A DNA stretch of 64,000 nucleotides from Sulfuricella sp. (GTDB lineage: Bacteria > Pseudomonadota > Gammaproteobacteria > Burkholderiales > Sulfuricellaceae). Position numbers and translations under genes: made by a program. The notes below the pieces were generated by a model. That model saw only the letters and a list, made by a program, of their open reading frames with translations, did not search any database and was not told the DNA's origin. The DNA is taken from contig JAQTNE010000006.1 in assembly GCA_028713975.1 (NCBI GenBank), positions 98,614-162,613 on the forward strand, in the 5' to 3' direction. Of the stretch, positions 1 to 9,491 are shown piece after piece (the first letter of the stretch is position 1; each line of letters begins with the position of its first letter).

Positions 1-776
1 AAATTTTCAGACCCAATACGCCAACTGAGGCTTCAATCCGCAGCCAGCAGAGCAATGAGTCCAGTGGTGGTGCCGGCCAGCCGGCAAGCGGCGTGCCTGG
101 CGCGCTGTCCAATCAGCCGCCCGGCGCCGCCAGTGCGCCTCTCACGGCGCCTGCTGCCACGGCGGCAGGCGCTACTCCCGCGCAGCCTGCCGGTGGTGGA
201 GGCGGGCGCAAGGAATCGACGGTCAACTATGAGCTGGATAAGACCATCAAGCATGTCAAGTCGCCGGTGGGGGGCGTCAAGCGCCTCTCGGTGGCGGTGG
301 TGGTGAATTACAAGAAAGTTGTGGGCAAGGATGGAAAAGTTAATTTCAAGCCGATGTCCGCCGCCGAAATGGCGCAGATCAGCAATCTCGTCAAGGAGTC
401 CATGGGTTACCGTCAGGATCGGGGCGATACGCTCAACGTGGTAAATGCCTCGTTCAGCGCTGTGGCTGAGGAAATTCCGGCAACACCGATCTGGAAGGAT
501 CCGGCGACGATCTCGCTGGCCAGGGAGATTGCCAAGAACCTGTTAATTGCCGGCATCGTGTTTTTCCTGGTATTCAAGGTGCTGCGCCCCTTGTTTAAGG
601 AGCTCGCAACTCCGCCGCTGCTGCCTGAGGCCGAGCAGTTAGAGCACCTGGCGATGCCAGTGGATGCCATGAAGGCAGACTATGAAGATCGCCTGAGGGT
701 GGCCAAGGTAATGGCGCGCGAGGAGCCAAAGGTGGTGGCGAGTGTAGTCAAGGACTGGATTGGCAGCAATGAGTGA
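1..776 (+). CDS. fliF: FliF, flagellar MS-ring protein (C-terminal part, 5' truncated by window edge)
   Basis: Forms the membrane-embedded MS ring of the flagellar basal body and carries the FliG-binding tail. The frame is open from base 3 through the window edge, so about 257 C-terminal residues of a protein normally about 550 long are visible. After a Gly/Ala/Pro-rich low-complexity loop comes the end of the periplasmic ring domain (KRLSVAVVVNYK). Next is the second transmembrane helix (NLLIAGIVFFLVFKVLRPLF) and a cytoplasmic tail ending in VVKDWIGSNE, the short helix that docks on FliG in this family. It overlaps fliG by 8 nt. The first M in the ORF track (base 93) is internal, not a start. 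Confidence 0.96.
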   Translation, partial: IFRPNTPTEASIRSQQSNESSGGAGQPASGVPGALSNQPPGAASAPLTAPAATAAGATPAQPAGGGGGRKESTVNYELDKTIKHVKSPVGGVKRLSVAVVVNYKKVVGKDGKVNFKPMSAAEMAQISNLVKESMGYRQDRGDTLNVVNASFSAVAEEIPATPIWKDPATISLAREIAKNLLIAGIVFFLVFKVLRPLFKELATPPLLPEAEQLEHLAMPVDAMKADYEDRLRVAKVMAREEPKVVASVVKDWIGSNE

Positions 777-1764
777 CGACGGAGTAACGAAGAGCGCCAT
801 TTTGCTGATGACCTTGGGTGAGGAAGAAGCGGCTGAAGTTTTCAAATATCTCGGCCCGAAGGAGGTGCAGAAGCTGGGGGCTGCCATGGCGAAACTTGGC
901 AACGTCAAGCGCGACATGTTGGAATCGGTGATGTATGATTTTCTCGCCTTGGCGGGCGAGAGAACCAACCTGGGCGGGGGTTCCGATGAGTACATCCGCA
1001 GCGTGTTGAACAAGGCGCTGGGCGAGGAGAAAGCGGCCGGTATGATCGACCGCATCCTGCATGGCGGCGACACCAGCGGCATCGAGGGGCTGAAGTGGAT
1101 GGACGGCAGCGCCGTGGCGGAGCTGATCAAGAATGAGCACCCCCAGATTATCGCTACCATTCTGGTTCATCTCGACCGTGATCAGGCGAGCGAGGTGTTG
1201 TCCTTCTTTACCGAGCGTCTGCGTAACGATGTGGTGTTGCGTATTGCCACCCTGGAAGGGATTCAGCCTTCTGCGCTGAAAGAGTTGAACGATGTGCTGA
1301 GCAAGCTCCTGTCGGGTGCCAGTAATCTAAAGAAAAGCGCGATGGGCGGCGTCAGGGCGGCGGCTGAAATCCTGAACTATGTCGGCACCGCCAACGAAAC
1401 TGCGATTATCGCCAGCGTACGCGATTACGACCCTGAGCTGGCGCAACAAATCCAGGACGAGATGTTCGTCTTCGAAAACCTGCTGGATGTGGAAGACCGG
1501 TCTATCCAACTGCTGTTGCGCGAGGTGCAGTCGGAGTCACTGATCATTGCACTCAAGGGCACGAGCGAGGAACTGCGCGAAAAAATCTTCAAGAACATGT
1601 CGCAACGGGCCGCCGAAATGTTGCGCGACGACCTGGAAGCCAAAGGGCCGGTGCGTGTCAGCGAAGTCGAGGCGGAACAGAAGGAAATCCTCAAGGTCGT
1701 GCGCAAACTGGCCGACGAAGGCCAGATTGTGATAAGCGGCAAGGGAGAGGAAAGCTTTGTCTAA
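769..1764 (+). CDS. fliG: FliG, flagellar motor switch protein
   Basis: Rotor protein that links the MS ring (FliF) to FliM and receives torque from the stator. At 331 residues it has the normal family length. The EHPQ motif of the middle domain (EHPQIIATILVHLD) is present, and so is the charged C-terminal torque helix region (IQLLLREVQSESLIIALKG). The start is taken as the ATG at 769; the ORF track begins at an upstream TTG (760). The ATG overlaps the fliF stop by 8 nt, which suggests translational coupling. Function is well established for the family. Confidence 0.97.
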   Translation: MSDDGVTKSAILLMTLGEEEAAEVFKYLGPKEVQKLGAAMAKLGNVKRDMLESVMYDFLALAGERTNLGGGSDEYIRSVLNKALGEEKAAGMIDRILHGGDTSGIEGLKWMDGSAVAELIKNEHPQIIATILVHLDRDQASEVLSFFTERLRNDVVLRIATLEGIQPSALKELNDVLSKLLSGASNLKKSAMGGVRAAAEILNYVGTANETAIIASVRDYDPELAQQIQDEMFVFENLLDVEDRSIQLLLREVQSESLIIALKGTSEELREKIFKNMSQRAAEMLRDDLEAKGPVRVSEVEAEQKEILKVVRKLADEGQIVISGKGEESFV

Positions 1765-2383
1765 TTTTATTCCCAAGGAGCGGTTGAGCGCCTACCAGCG
1801 CTGGGAACTGAATTCACTGGACGAGTCGGAGCCGGAGCCGGTTGGGTTACCGCCGGAGCCGACGGTGCCGTTGCCAACGGCGGAAGAAGTCGAGAACATT
1901 CAGCGGCAGGCCCATCAGGAAGGGTATGCCGCAGGTTATCAAGAAGGCAAGGAGAGGGTCGATTCCGAGCTGGCGCGACTGATGCAGTTGGCATCGACGC
2001 TGGAAGGCGCACTGAGCCGGTTTGACGAAGATCTGATGCAGAGCCTGCTTACGTTGTCCCTGGATGTGGCCAAGCAGATGATACGGGAGGCTTTGCGGGT
2101 GCGGCCAGAGCTGGCCTTGCCGGCGGTTCGCGAGGCGGTCAACAGCCTGCCCCAAGCCAGCCAGCATCCGCACATCAAATTGCATCCGGATGACGCGGCT
2201 TTGGTGCGATCGTTGATGGCAGACGAACTAAGCCACTTCCAATGGAAATTGATTGAAGATAGCCGCATCGAGCGAGGCGGGTGCCGGGTCGAAACGGCGA
2301 ATAGCGAGGTCGATGCCACTATGGGAAATCGCTGGGAAAGAGTGCTTGCCGCTTTGGGACGTGAAGGCGCCTGGCTTGAATAA
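1757..2383 (+). CDS. fliH: FliH, flagellar export ATPase regulator/stator
   Basis: Binds and regulates the FliI ATPase and delivers it to the export gate. The protein has 208 residues. The central part contains the AxxxGxxxGxxxG-like helix of the family (QEGYAAGYQEGKERVDSEL), and the C-terminal half matches the FliH/YscL domain (LSLDVAKQMIREAL). The start is a TTG at 1757, preceded by a purine-rich Shine-Dalgarno GGGAGAGG; no ATG fits. It overlaps fliG by 8 nt. Assignment rests on motif and position between fliG and fliI. Confidence 0.93.
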   Translation: MSNFIPKERLSAYQRWELNSLDESEPEPVGLPPEPTVPLPTAEEVENIQRQAHQEGYAAGYQEGKERVDSELARLMQLASTLEGALSRFDEDLMQSLLTLSLDVAKQMIREALRVRPELALPAVREAVNSLPQASQHPHIKLHPDDAALVRSLMADELSHFQWKLIEDSRIERGGCRVETANSEVDATMGNRWERVLAALGREGAWLE

Positions 2384-2440
2384 AAGCTTTGTGCCGCCTT
2401 GTGTTGCTGTGGTCAATGATTTGCCGGCTTCTGGATCGTG

Positions 2441-3838
2441 ATGCCCTCCTCTGATCGTTGGAATGGCTTTCTGCGAGAATGCGGCGAAGCGGTTGCCGCT
2501 GCCGCCCCCTGGATCGTGACTGGTCGTTTGACACGGGTTGCCGGCTTGGTGATGGAAGCGGTGGGCCTGAGGCTTGCGGTGGGCGCCAGTTGCACCGTCC
2601 ATCTGCCCGACGGCCATGATGTTGACGCCGAGGTGGTTGGCTTTTCCGGCGAGAAGCTGTTTCTCATGCCATCTACCGATGTATACGGATTGGTGCCGGG
2701 TGCCAGGGTGACGCCGGCGGATACGCTGACGCAGCGCACTCCCGGGCAGGGAGGAAGGCTTCCCCGCCGACGGCGTTCCGAAGCCGGGGTGCGCCAGGTA
2801 CAGGTGGGCAGCGAATTGCTGGGGCGCATTCTCGACGGTGCCGGTCGCCCGCTCGACCGGCTCGGGTTGCCACACCTGGAACACCAGGTGCCGCTCAATA
2901 GCCGTTCTTGCAATCCTCTTGGCCGTGCGCCAATCCGTGATGTTCTGGATGTCGGCGTGCGCGCCATTAATGCGTTGCTGACCGTTGGCCGCGGGCAGCG
3001 CATGGGATTGTTCGCCGGTAGCGGCGTCGGCAAGAGCATCCTGCTCGGTATGATGGCGCGTTTCACCAGCGCCGATGTGATTGTGGTCGGGCTGATCGGC
3101 GAACGCGGACGTGAAGTCAAGGAGTTCATTGAAAACATACTGGGGCCGGCAGGGCTGGCGCGCTCCGTGGTGGTCGCCGCGCCGGCTGACACCCCGCCGT
3201 TGCTGCGACTTCATGGCGCGGCCTATGCCACGGCGATCGCCGAATATTTTCGCGACCAGGGCAAACATGTGCTGCTGATCATGGATTCGCTCACGCGCTA
3301 TGCCATGGCACAACGTGAAATTGCGCTGGCCATCGGCGAGCCGCCGGCAACCAAAGGTTATCCACCATCGGTGTTTGCCAAGTTGCCGCAACTGGTTGAG
3401 CGTGCCGGTAACGGCCAGGTTGGCGGAGGATCCATTACGGCGTTTTATACCGTGCTGGTGGAGGGGGATGACCAGCAGGATCCGATCGCGGACAGCGCCC
3501 GCGCCATTCTGGATGGCCACATTGTGTTGTCGCGCGGTCTCGCCGATCAAGGTCATTATCCCGCCATCGATATTGAAGCCTCGGTCAGCCGGGCGATTAC
3601 CGAATTGCTTGAGCCGCAAGACCTGGTTCGGGTGCGCCGGTTCAAGCAGCTTTACTCCCGCTTTCAGCGCAGCCGGGATCTGATCAGTGTTGGTGCTTAC
3701 GTGAAAGGCAGCGATTCGCTGCTGGATGAGGCGATAGCACTATACCCGCAGATGGAGGCTTTTCTGCAACAGGATATGCACCAGAGCCAGAGTTATGGCG
3801 AAAGCCGCGACTATCTGTCCGCATTGTTCAATGCGTAA
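2441..3838 (+). CDS. fliI: FliI, flagellum-specific export ATP synthase/ATPase
   Basis: F1-beta-like ATPase that energises export of flagellar subunits. About 465 residues. It has a Walker A ([11 protein letters not shown]), a Walker B-type stretch ([20 protein letters not shown]) and the conserved [20 protein letters not shown] segment. An in-frame GTG at 2438 directly precedes the ATG at 2441; either could be used, and a stop lies at 2417. The 57-nt gap after fliH is the widest in this half of the operon. The sequence immediately upstream of the start has only a weak Shine-Dalgarno. Confidence 0.97.
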   Translation: MPSSDRWNGFLRECGEAVAAAAPWIVTGRLTRVAGLVMEAVGLRLAVGASCTVHLPDGHDVDAEVVGFSGEKLFLMPSTDVYGLVPGARVTPADTLTQRTPGQGGRLPRRRRSEAGVRQVQVGSELLGRILDGAGRPLDRLGLPHLEHQVPLNSRSCNPLGRAPIRDVLDVGVRAINALLTVGRGQRMGLFAGSGVGKSILLGMMARFTSADVIVVGLIGERGREVKEFIENILGPAGLARSVVVAAPADTPPLLRLHGAAYATAIAEYFRDQGKHVLLIMDSLTRYAMAQREIALAIGEPPATKGYPPSVFAKLPQLVERAGNGQVGGGSITAFYTVLVEGDDQQDPIADSARAILDGHIVLSRGLADQGHYPAIDIEASVSRAITELLEPQDLVRVRRFKQLYSRFQRSRDLISVGAYVKGSDSLLDEAIALYPQMEAFLQQDMHQSQSYGESRDYLSALFNA

Positions 3839-3857
3839 GCGCGGAACCTGAAACGAA

Positions 3858-4319
3858 ATGCCCCGGCGATTTCCGCTTCAACCCCTTCTCGATCTTGCCC
3901 AGAATCATACCGATGCCGCAGCGCGGAATTTGCATCTGCTCAAGGTGGCATGGCAGGGGGCGGAGGAAAAGCTCCGGCAATTGACCGCTTACCGGGAAGA
4001 TTATCGGGCACGCCTATTGCAAGCAACAAAAATGGGAATGCAGGTGAATTCGCTCAAGGATTTCCAATCGTTTCTCGGCAAGCTCGAAATCGCCATCCGC
4101 CAGCAGGCGGAAGAGGTGGGGCACTGCAAAAAACGTTGGGAAGACGGGCGGCACGAGTGGCAGGAAAAACAGCGTAAGCTCAAAGCTTTTGATACCCTGT
4201 CGTTGCGCCATCAGAACAGCGAACGGAAGCGCGAGGACAAGCTTGAACAGCGTGAACAGGACGAGCTTTCCGGCAAAAAATTTGAGCAGGGGGAGCCAAA
4301 GGATACTCCCCACTCCTGA
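3858..4319 (+). CDS. fliJ: FliJ, flagellar export chaperone/ATPase stalk
   Basis: Small coiled-coil protein that sits in the FliI hexamer like the gamma subunit of F1 and escorts chaperones. At 153 residues it is almost entirely alpha-helical and charged, with heptad-like stretches and a basic, glutamine-rich second half. Sequence conservation in this family is low, so the call relies on length, coiled-coil character and its place between fliI and fliK. Confidence 0.88.
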   Translation: MPRRFPLQPLLDLAQNHTDAAARNLHLLKVAWQGAEEKLRQLTAYREDYRARLLQATKMGMQVNSLKDFQSFLGKLEIAIRQQAEEVGHCKKRWEDGRHEWQEKQRKLKAFDTLSLRHQNSERKREDKLEQREQDELSGKKFEQGEPKDTPHS

Positions 4320-4376
4320 AAGTGGCATGCGTTTTGCTTTGTTAATCCTGAAAAACGAATTTTGAAAGGATGACCG

Positions 4377-5705
4377 ATGCCACAATTACCCGTTTCTCCC
4401 GTTGTATCCCAGCCGTCTGGTGCCGGCGTCGGCCAGTCATCTGCTTCTTCTGCCTCGGGCTCGGACGGCGGAACCGGATTGGATGGCGCGCAAGGGCAAA
4501 ATTTTGGTGAGGTTCTTACCAAACAGATGAAAGAGGCATCCAAGGCCACTGCCAGCGAAGGTGGTGAGACTGCCGGGAAGCCCGACGCATCGGCGGTTTT
4601 CCCTGTTGATTTCTCCATGCTGATCGCTTCGTCACCCGCACCGGTGGCCGCTATCCAGGCAGAAGGGTCTGATGCCGTGATAGCAGATGAGACGACGGTT
4701 ACACCGACCGTGATAGCAGCCGAGACGGCGATTATGCCGGTTGTGACGACGGACGAGACGGCTGTCACATTAGCCAAGGCGGCAGTTATGCCGACCGCAG
4801 TACCGGCTGAATCCGGCCTGAATAAATCATTGGCACGTTCTTCACGAACTGTGGAGGATGGCGGCGACGAGCCGGCAGAAGAGTCAAGTGCGCCTGCGGC
4901 TCTTCCTGTCGATCTTTCAGTGCTGGCCACCCCATCGTTTGTTCCTGTGATTCCCACACGGATAGAGTCTGATGTTAAGAAGGCGCCGGTCGAGGCGACT
5001 TCGGACAAGATATTAACGCAGTACTCACGCACCGATGAAATTGGCCAGGCGGCAAAAATTGCCGGTGACGGCAAGGATTTGCCGGCGGCAATGCCTCCAG
5101 AGAAAGCGTTTTCCGCCAAGCTGGCGGCGATGGTGGATACTTCAGTTGACAAGGTAAGTACACAGCCACAATTAGCGGATTCGCCCACTTTTGCCCAAAT
5201 ATCAGCGACTGGGAGTGGCGCTGTCGAGCCGCTTCGACAGATGGAGCAGCAATCGTCAACGCTATCAGTCGCGCCCAGGGTCGGTTCTGCGGAGTGGGGC
5301 GGTGCAGTTGGCGAGAAAGTTTTGTGGATGGCGAACCAGAGCCACCAGGTGGCTGAATTGCATCTCAATCCACCCAACCTCGGGCCGCTCGAGGTGCGTC
5401 TGACGATTAACAATGACCAGGCTAGCGCCATGTTTGTTTCCAGTCATGCTGCCGTGCGTGAGTCAATCGAGGCGGCATTGCCGCGCTTGCGCGAAATGCT
5501 GGCTGATAATGGCATCACGCTGGGCAATACTACGGTTGGCTCGGAATCGTTCAGTCAACAACAGCAGGCGTTCGACCAGCAGCGGCGCGATGGTGGAGAA
5601 GGGGCGCGCGTCGATAAGGGGATGGAGGGCATCCTGGCCAGAATTTCAGGAGCGGGCCGGTCGACGGGTCTGGCACATGATGGCATGGTTGACATCTTTG
5701 CTTGA
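4377..5705 (+). CDS. fliK: FliK, flagellar hook-length control protein
   Basis: Secreted molecular ruler that ends hook export. 442 residues. The long N-terminal region is Ala/Thr/Val-rich and low complexity, with imperfect tandem units around residues 100-145 (VIADETTVTPT, VIAAETAIMP, VVTTDETAVT). The conserved C-terminal Flg_hook domain is present at about residues 310-400 (LHLNPPNLGPLEVRLTI and ESIEAALPRLREMLADNGI). The variable N-terminus is expected for a ruler; only the C-terminal domain is diagnostic. It is followed by an AT-rich gap that splits the fli cluster. Confidence 0.94.
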   Translation: MPQLPVSPVVSQPSGAGVGQSSASSASGSDGGTGLDGAQGQNFGEVLTKQMKEASKATASEGGETAGKPDASAVFPVDFSMLIASSPAPVAAIQAEGSDAVIADETTVTPTVIAAETAIMPVVTTDETAVTLAKAAVMPTAVPAESGLNKSLARSSRTVEDGGDEPAEESSAPAALPVDLSVLATPSFVPVIPTRIESDVKKAPVEATSDKILTQYSRTDEIGQAAKIAGDGKDLPAAMPPEKAFSAKLAAMVDTSVDKVSTQPQLADSPTFAQISATGSGAVEPLRQMEQQSSTLSVAPRVGSAEWGGAVGEKVLWMANQSHQVAELHLNPPNLGPLEVRLTINNDQASAMFVSSHAAVRESIEAALPRLREMLADNGITLGNTTVGSESFSQQQQAFDQQRRDGGEGARVDKGMEGILARISGAGRSTGLAHDGMVDIFA

Positions 5706-5935
5706 TCATTACGCAACTGCGCAGTTAAGAATATGCCGCCTTGGATAGCAGTTTAAGCCTTGCCGGAGGCTGTTAAATCGTTTCAATATGCATTTTTCTT
5801 AACATTAAATAAAATTGAGTTGATATTATAAAAAACATAAATTACCATCTGAAACTAGTTGTTTTTAATATTATTTAACCGCAAACAATAAAAAATATTG
5901 GAGTCGGCAGTTGAAGCGGCGGCAAGGGGACGGGA
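5706..5935 (+). promoter_or_regulatory. AT-rich intergenic region before fliL (probable promoter region)
   Basis: A 230-nt gap in a cluster whose other genes overlap or nearly abut. The central part (about 5785-5905) is markedly AT-rich, with runs of A and T on both strands. It ends in a purine-rich ribosome binding site (AAGGGGACGGGA) before fliL. I could not find a convincing sigma54 or FliA consensus, so the promoter class is open. The gap most likely separates fliFGHIJK and fliLMNOPQR into two transcription units. Confidence 0.45.
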
Positions 5936-6427
5936 ATGGCTCAGGACAAGGCGAAAAAAGAAGAGGCAGAAGAGGATGCAGCGCCCATAAAGAAAAAGGG
6001 AGGGGTGTTTCTGATCCTTGCAATCCTGCTGGTGCTGGGCGGATTGGGAGGCGGTGCGGCATGGTATTTTTCCCAGTCCGGTGCAAAGCCAGAAGAAAAA
6101 GCGAAGCCCCCCATTTTCGTGACGCTCGAAACATTCACCGTTAATTTGCAAGGGGACGGCGGCAGCGGCGGTGGTGAGCGATATCTGCAGGTCGGGATAG
6201 ACTTGAAAGTGGCTGATCCAGCCGTGGTTGACTTGGTAAAGTTGCATATGCCGGAAATCCGTAATGGCATATTGTTGCTGCTTTCGAGTAAAAGTGCCGA
6301 GCAGGTAACCGGTCTTGAGGGCAAGCAGAAGCTGATTGCCGAGATTCAGGGTCAGGTCGCCAAGCCGCTTGCGGCTGCGGGTAAGGGTGTGATAGGTGTT
6401 TATTTCACATCCTTTGTCATTCAGTAA
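5936..6427 (+). CDS. fliL: FliL, flagellar basal body-associated protein
   Basis: Inner-membrane protein around the stator that supports motor torque. 163 residues: a short, highly charged cytoplasmic N-terminus (KAKKEEAEEDA), one transmembrane helix at about residues 23-43 (GVFLILAILLVLGGLGGGAAWYF), then the periplasmic FliL domain (FVTLETFTVNLQGDG, YLQVGIDLKV). It ends YFTSFVIQ, typical of the family. Probably the first gene of the fliLMNOPQR unit. Confidence 0.95.
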   Translation: MAQDKAKKEEAEEDAAPIKKKGGVFLILAILLVLGGLGGGAAWYFSQSGAKPEEKAKPPIFVTLETFTVNLQGDGGSGGGERYLQVGIDLKVADPAVVDLVKLHMPEIRNGILLLLSSKSAEQVTGLEGKQKLIAEIQGQVAKPLAAAGKGVIGVYFTSFVIQ

Positions 6428-6465
6428 TTATGTGTTTCAACTGTAGCAATATTTAAAGGACGAGC

Positions 6466-7467
6466 GTGTCAGACGACATCCTGTCACAAGACGAAGTTGA
6501 TGCCTTACTCAAGGGTGTAACCGGTGAGGTGGATGAGACCACCGCTACGGAGGAGACGGGTGGCGCCCGTCCCTACAACCTGGCTAAGCAGGAGCGCATC
6601 GTCCGGGGTCGTATGCCGACCCTGGAGATTATTAACGAGCGTTTCGCCCGCCTGTTCCGCATCGGCTTGTTCAACTTCATGCGCCGTACTGCGGAAATCT
6701 CCGTGAGTCCGGTGCGTGTTCTCAAGTACAGCGAATTTGTCCGTAATCTGGTGGTGCCGACCAATCTGAACATGGTGCACGTCAAGCCGCTACGCGGTAC
6801 CTCGTTGTTTATTTTTGATCCGAACCTGCTGTTTCTGGTGGTGGATAACCTGTTTGGCGGCGACGGACGTTTCCACATGCGGGTGGAGGGTCGGGACTTC
6901 ACCCCGACTGAACAGCGCATCATTCAGCGTTTGCTGGAGGTGGTCTTCGAAGAATACAAAAAAGCCTGGGACTCGGTTTTTAAGGTTGAATTCGAGTACA
7001 TCCGCTCGGAGATGAACACTCAGTTCGCCAATATTGCCACACCCAGCGAAGTGGTCGTGGTAACCACGTTCAACATCGAGTTGGGGTCGGGTGGGGGCGA
7101 TTTTCACATCTGCATGCCCTATGCTATGATCGAACCGATTCGCGATATGCTCTACAGCAGCATGCAGGGCGAGCGCATGGAGGTGGACGAGCGCTGGGCC
7201 AAGTTGCTGACCAAGCAGATGCAGTCGGCTGAGGTGCACCTGATTGCGAACCTGGGCGAGACAGCAATTAACTTGGGACAAATTCTGAACATGAAAGCGG
7301 GAGACGTGATTTCCCTGGATATTCCTGAAGCAATCATCGCTGCAGTGGACGGTGTGCCAGTGCTGGAATGCAACTATGGCGTCCTTAATGGCCAGTATGC
7401 GCTCAAAGTGAACAAGATTATTTCTGGCGCAGAAGACGAAATCCTCCACGGAGACAAAAATGGCTGA
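6466..7467 (+). CDS. fliM: FliM, flagellar motor switch protein
   Basis: C-ring protein that binds phospho-CheY and sets rotation direction. 333 residues. The N-terminal CheY-binding peptide is intact (LSQDEVDALLKGV, residues about 5-17), followed by the middle domain (RMPTLEIINERFARLFRIGL) and the C-terminal SpoA domain (LGETAINLGQILNMKAGDVI). The start is GTG with a good AAAGGA ribosome binding site; no better ATG exists. It overlaps fliN by 8 nt. Confidence 0.97.
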   Translation: MSDDILSQDEVDALLKGVTGEVDETTATEETGGARPYNLAKQERIVRGRMPTLEIINERFARLFRIGLFNFMRRTAEISVSPVRVLKYSEFVRNLVVPTNLNMVHVKPLRGTSLFIFDPNLLFLVVDNLFGGDGRFHMRVEGRDFTPTEQRIIQRLLEVVFEEYKKAWDSVFKVEFEYIRSEMNTQFANIATPSEVVVVTTFNIELGSGGGDFHICMPYAMIEPIRDMLYSSMQGERMEVDERWAKLLTKQMQSAEVHLIANLGETAINLGQILNMKAGDVISLDIPEAIIAAVDGVPVLECNYGVLNGQYALKVNKIISGAEDEILHGDKNG

Positions 7468-7969
7468 CGAAACACCGGATGGCGTGGATGATTGGGCGGC
7501 GGCGATGGCCGAGCAGACTTCTGCGGACGCGCCGGACGCGAGCGCGCCGGGCGCTTCCTCTGCCGGGGATGATTGGGGTGCGGCTCTAGCCGAGCAGACA
7601 TCTACCGAATCGCAAAATGCGGCGTCAATTTTTGGCGGCAGTACCCCGTCTGCCGCGAAGGCGCAGTTCGACCAGTTTTCCCCGTCTGGCGTGGCAGCCG
7701 GAGCGCCCAACAATATTGACATGATTCTGGACATTCCGGTCAACCTCACGGTTGAACTGGGGCGCACCAAGCTGGCCATCCGCAGCCTGTTGCAACTGGC
7801 GCAGGGGTCGGTGGTGGAGCTGGACGGTCTGGCAGGAGAGCCGATGGATGTGCTGGTTAACGGTTGCCTGATAGCCCAGGGCGAAGTCGTGGTGGTGAAC
7901 GACAAATTTGGTATCCGCCTGACTGATATTATTTCCCCCTCCGAACGCATACGCAGACTACATAAATGA
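7460..7969 (+). CDS. fliN: FliN, flagellar motor switch protein
   Basis: C-ring subunit forming the base of the switch with FliM and docking FliH. 169 residues. A long acidic/Ala-rich N-terminal extension contains two similar units (DDWAAAMAEQTSADA and DDWGAALAEQTSTES) of unknown meaning. The conserved SpoA domain follows (DIPVNLTVELGRTKLAIRSL through GVRLTDIISPSERIRRL-like end). The duplicated WxxAxAEQT unit is a small curiosity; the C-terminal domain makes the call secure. Confidence 0.95.
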   Translation: MADETPDGVDDWAAAMAEQTSADAPDASAPGASSAGDDWGAALAEQTSTESQNAASIFGGSTPSAAKAQFDQFSPSGVAAGAPNNIDMILDIPVNLTVELGRTKLAIRSLLQLAQGSVVELDGLAGEPMDVLVNGCLIAQGEVVVVNDKFGIRLTDIISPSERIRRLHK

Positions 7970-8436
7970 ACCTGATGAAAGAGGTGACAGGGCGGCTCCC
8001 CATCGGGTTTTTTCTTCTTTTTTCTTTCCCCGTACTCGCTGCACAGCCTGCTGCGACAACTCTTGCCGTTTCCACGAGCCCTGCTACAGGCATGTTTGGC
8101 GGGTTGCAGGTTTTATTCAGCCTGGGACTTGTGTTGGCCGTGATAGTGGGCGCGGCATGGCTATTGCGGCGATTATCCCCGGGGCAGATGGGTGCCGGAG
8201 GCGTGGTCAGGGTGATCGGTGGTGTTGCATTGGGCCCCAAGGAGCGACTGGTACTGGTGGAGATCGGCGAAACATGGCTGGTGCTGGGGGTGGCGCCGGG
8301 GCAGGTGAATACCTTGCATACCCTGACTAAACCGGAGGGCGGCGTGCGCGCTACGGAAGCGGCATCGCCCGGTGTGGAACACGGCTTTTCTGTCTGGCTC
8401 AAAAAAGCGATGCAGGGGCGCAAAAGTGAGCAATAA
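7966..8436 (+). CDS. fliO: FliO, flagellar biosynthetic protein
   Basis: Assembly factor for the FliP pore of the flagellar export gate. 156 residues. It has a signal-like hydrophobic N-terminus ([20 protein letters not shown]) and a second membrane segment ([24 protein letters not shown]). The family's cytoplasmic beta domain follows ([40 protein letters not shown]). It starts with ATG overlapping the fliN stop by 4 nt (ATGA). The family is poorly conserved, but topology and position fit. Confidence 0.93.
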   Translation: MNLMKEVTGRLPIGFFLLFSFPVLAAQPAATTLAVSTSPATGMFGGLQVLFSLGLVLAVIVGAAWLLRRLSPGQMGAGGVVRVIGGVALGPKERLVLVEIGETWLVLGVAPGQVNTLHTLTKPEGGVRATEAASPGVEHGFSVWLKKAMQGRKSEQ

Positions 8437-9208
8437 AATGAGGTTGTTTTTGCTTGGGTATAAGCCGCTGTTTGTTGTCGCGCTATTGTCGATTGGTGTG
8501 GTAGCCCCGCTGGCAGCCATGGCGGCCGACCCTGGCCTGACCGCTTTTACCAGTGTGCCGGCACCGGGCGGTGGACAGACCTACACTCTCAGTATTCAGG
8601 CGCTGCTGATGATGACAGCGCTGACATTCCTGCCGGCGATGTTGTTGATGATGACGTCGTTTACCCGCATCGTTATCGTGCTGTCGCTGTTGCGCCAGGC
8701 GATTGGTACGATGCAGGCGCCCCCCAACCAGATACTGGTCGGCCTTTCCCTGTTTCTGACTTTTTTCGTGATGGCGCCGGTTTTCGATAAAATTTACGCT
8801 GATGCGTACAAGCCATACTCGGAGCAGAAAATTGATGCCACTGTGGCGCTGGAAAGAGGAACGGCTCCCCTGAAAGCTTTCATGTTGCGGCAGACGCGTC
8901 AGGATGATCTGGCTCTGTTCGTCAAGCTTTCCAACAGCGCCCCCCTGCCCGGCCCGGAAGCGGTACCGATGAAAATTCTGGTCCCGGCCTATGTGATCAG
9001 TGAACTCAAGACCGCGTTCCAGATCGGTTTCGTGGTGTTTATCCCGTTCCTGATCATCGACATGGTGGTGGCCAGCGTGCTGATGTCCATGGGTATGATG
9101 ATGCTGTCGCCAGTGGTGATTTCTCTGCCATTCAAGCTGATGTTATTCGTTCTGGTTGATGGCTGGAATCTGCTGGTTGGCTCTCTGGTGCAGAGTTTTT
9201 ACACATGA
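8426..9208 (+). CDS. fliP: FliP, flagellar export gate protein
   Basis: Core pore-forming subunit of the flagellar type III export gate. About 260 residues, with an N-terminal signal peptide ([20 protein letters not shown]) that is normal for FliP. Conserved segments are [47 protein letters not shown] and [26 protein letters not shown]. The start is uncertain. The GTG at 8426 has a GGGGC-type ribosome binding site and overlaps fliO by 11 nt. The ATG at 8438 lies just after the fliO stop. The track's 8372 start is too far upstream. Confidence 0.96.
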   Translation: MSNKMRLFLLGYKPLFVVALLSIGVVAPLAAMAADPGLTAFTSVPAPGGGQTYTLSIQALLMMTALTFLPAMLLMMTSFTRIVIVLSLLRQAIGTMQAPPNQILVGLSLFLTFFVMAPVFDKIYADAYKPYSEQKIDATVALERGTAPLKAFMLRQTRQDDLALFVKLSNSAPLPGPEAVPMKILVPAYVISELKTAFQIGFVVFIPFLIIDMVVASVLMSMGMMMLSPVVISLPFKLMLFVLVDGWNLLVGSLVQSFYT

Positions 9209-9474
9209 CTCCCGAAGGTTTTATCACCATCGTTCAGCAGGCGCTGGAGATTACTTTGCTGGTGTCAGCGCCGTTGCTCCTTGCGGCGCTTGCCATCGGT
9301 TTGCTGGTGAGTGTTTTTCAGGCGGCTACCCAGATCAATGAAATGACCCTGTCGTTCATCCCCAAGCTGCTTGTGATATTCCTCGTGCTGGGCGTCGCTG
9401 GACCCTGGATGTTGACTCTGTTGATGGATTATACCCGCCGCCTGTTTCTCAGTATCCCCGGCCTGGCGAGTTAG
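9205..9474 (+). CDS. fliQ: FliQ, flagellar export gate protein
   Basis: Small two-helix subunit that wraps the FliP/FliR core of the export gate. 89 residues, the standard length. Two transmembrane hairpin segments are visible ([39 protein letters not shown] region and [16 protein letters not shown]). An ATGA overlap with fliP suggests coupled translation. Confidence 0.97.
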   Translation: MTPEGFITIVQQALEITLLVSAPLLLAALAIGLLVSVFQAATQINEMTLSFIPKLLVIFLVLGVAGPWMLTLLMDYTRRLFLSIPGLAS

Positions 9475-9491
9475 TTCAGGGTTGTTCTGCG

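Noticed and set aside
2228-3619. 463-aa minus-strand ORF opposite fliI
   Set aside because: Shadow of the GC-rich fliI gene, with His/Arg/Gln-rich non-protein composition.
4211-5431. 406-aa minus-strand ORF opposite fliK
   Set aside because: Shadow of fliK; no motif, no ribosome binding site and neighbours on the other strand.
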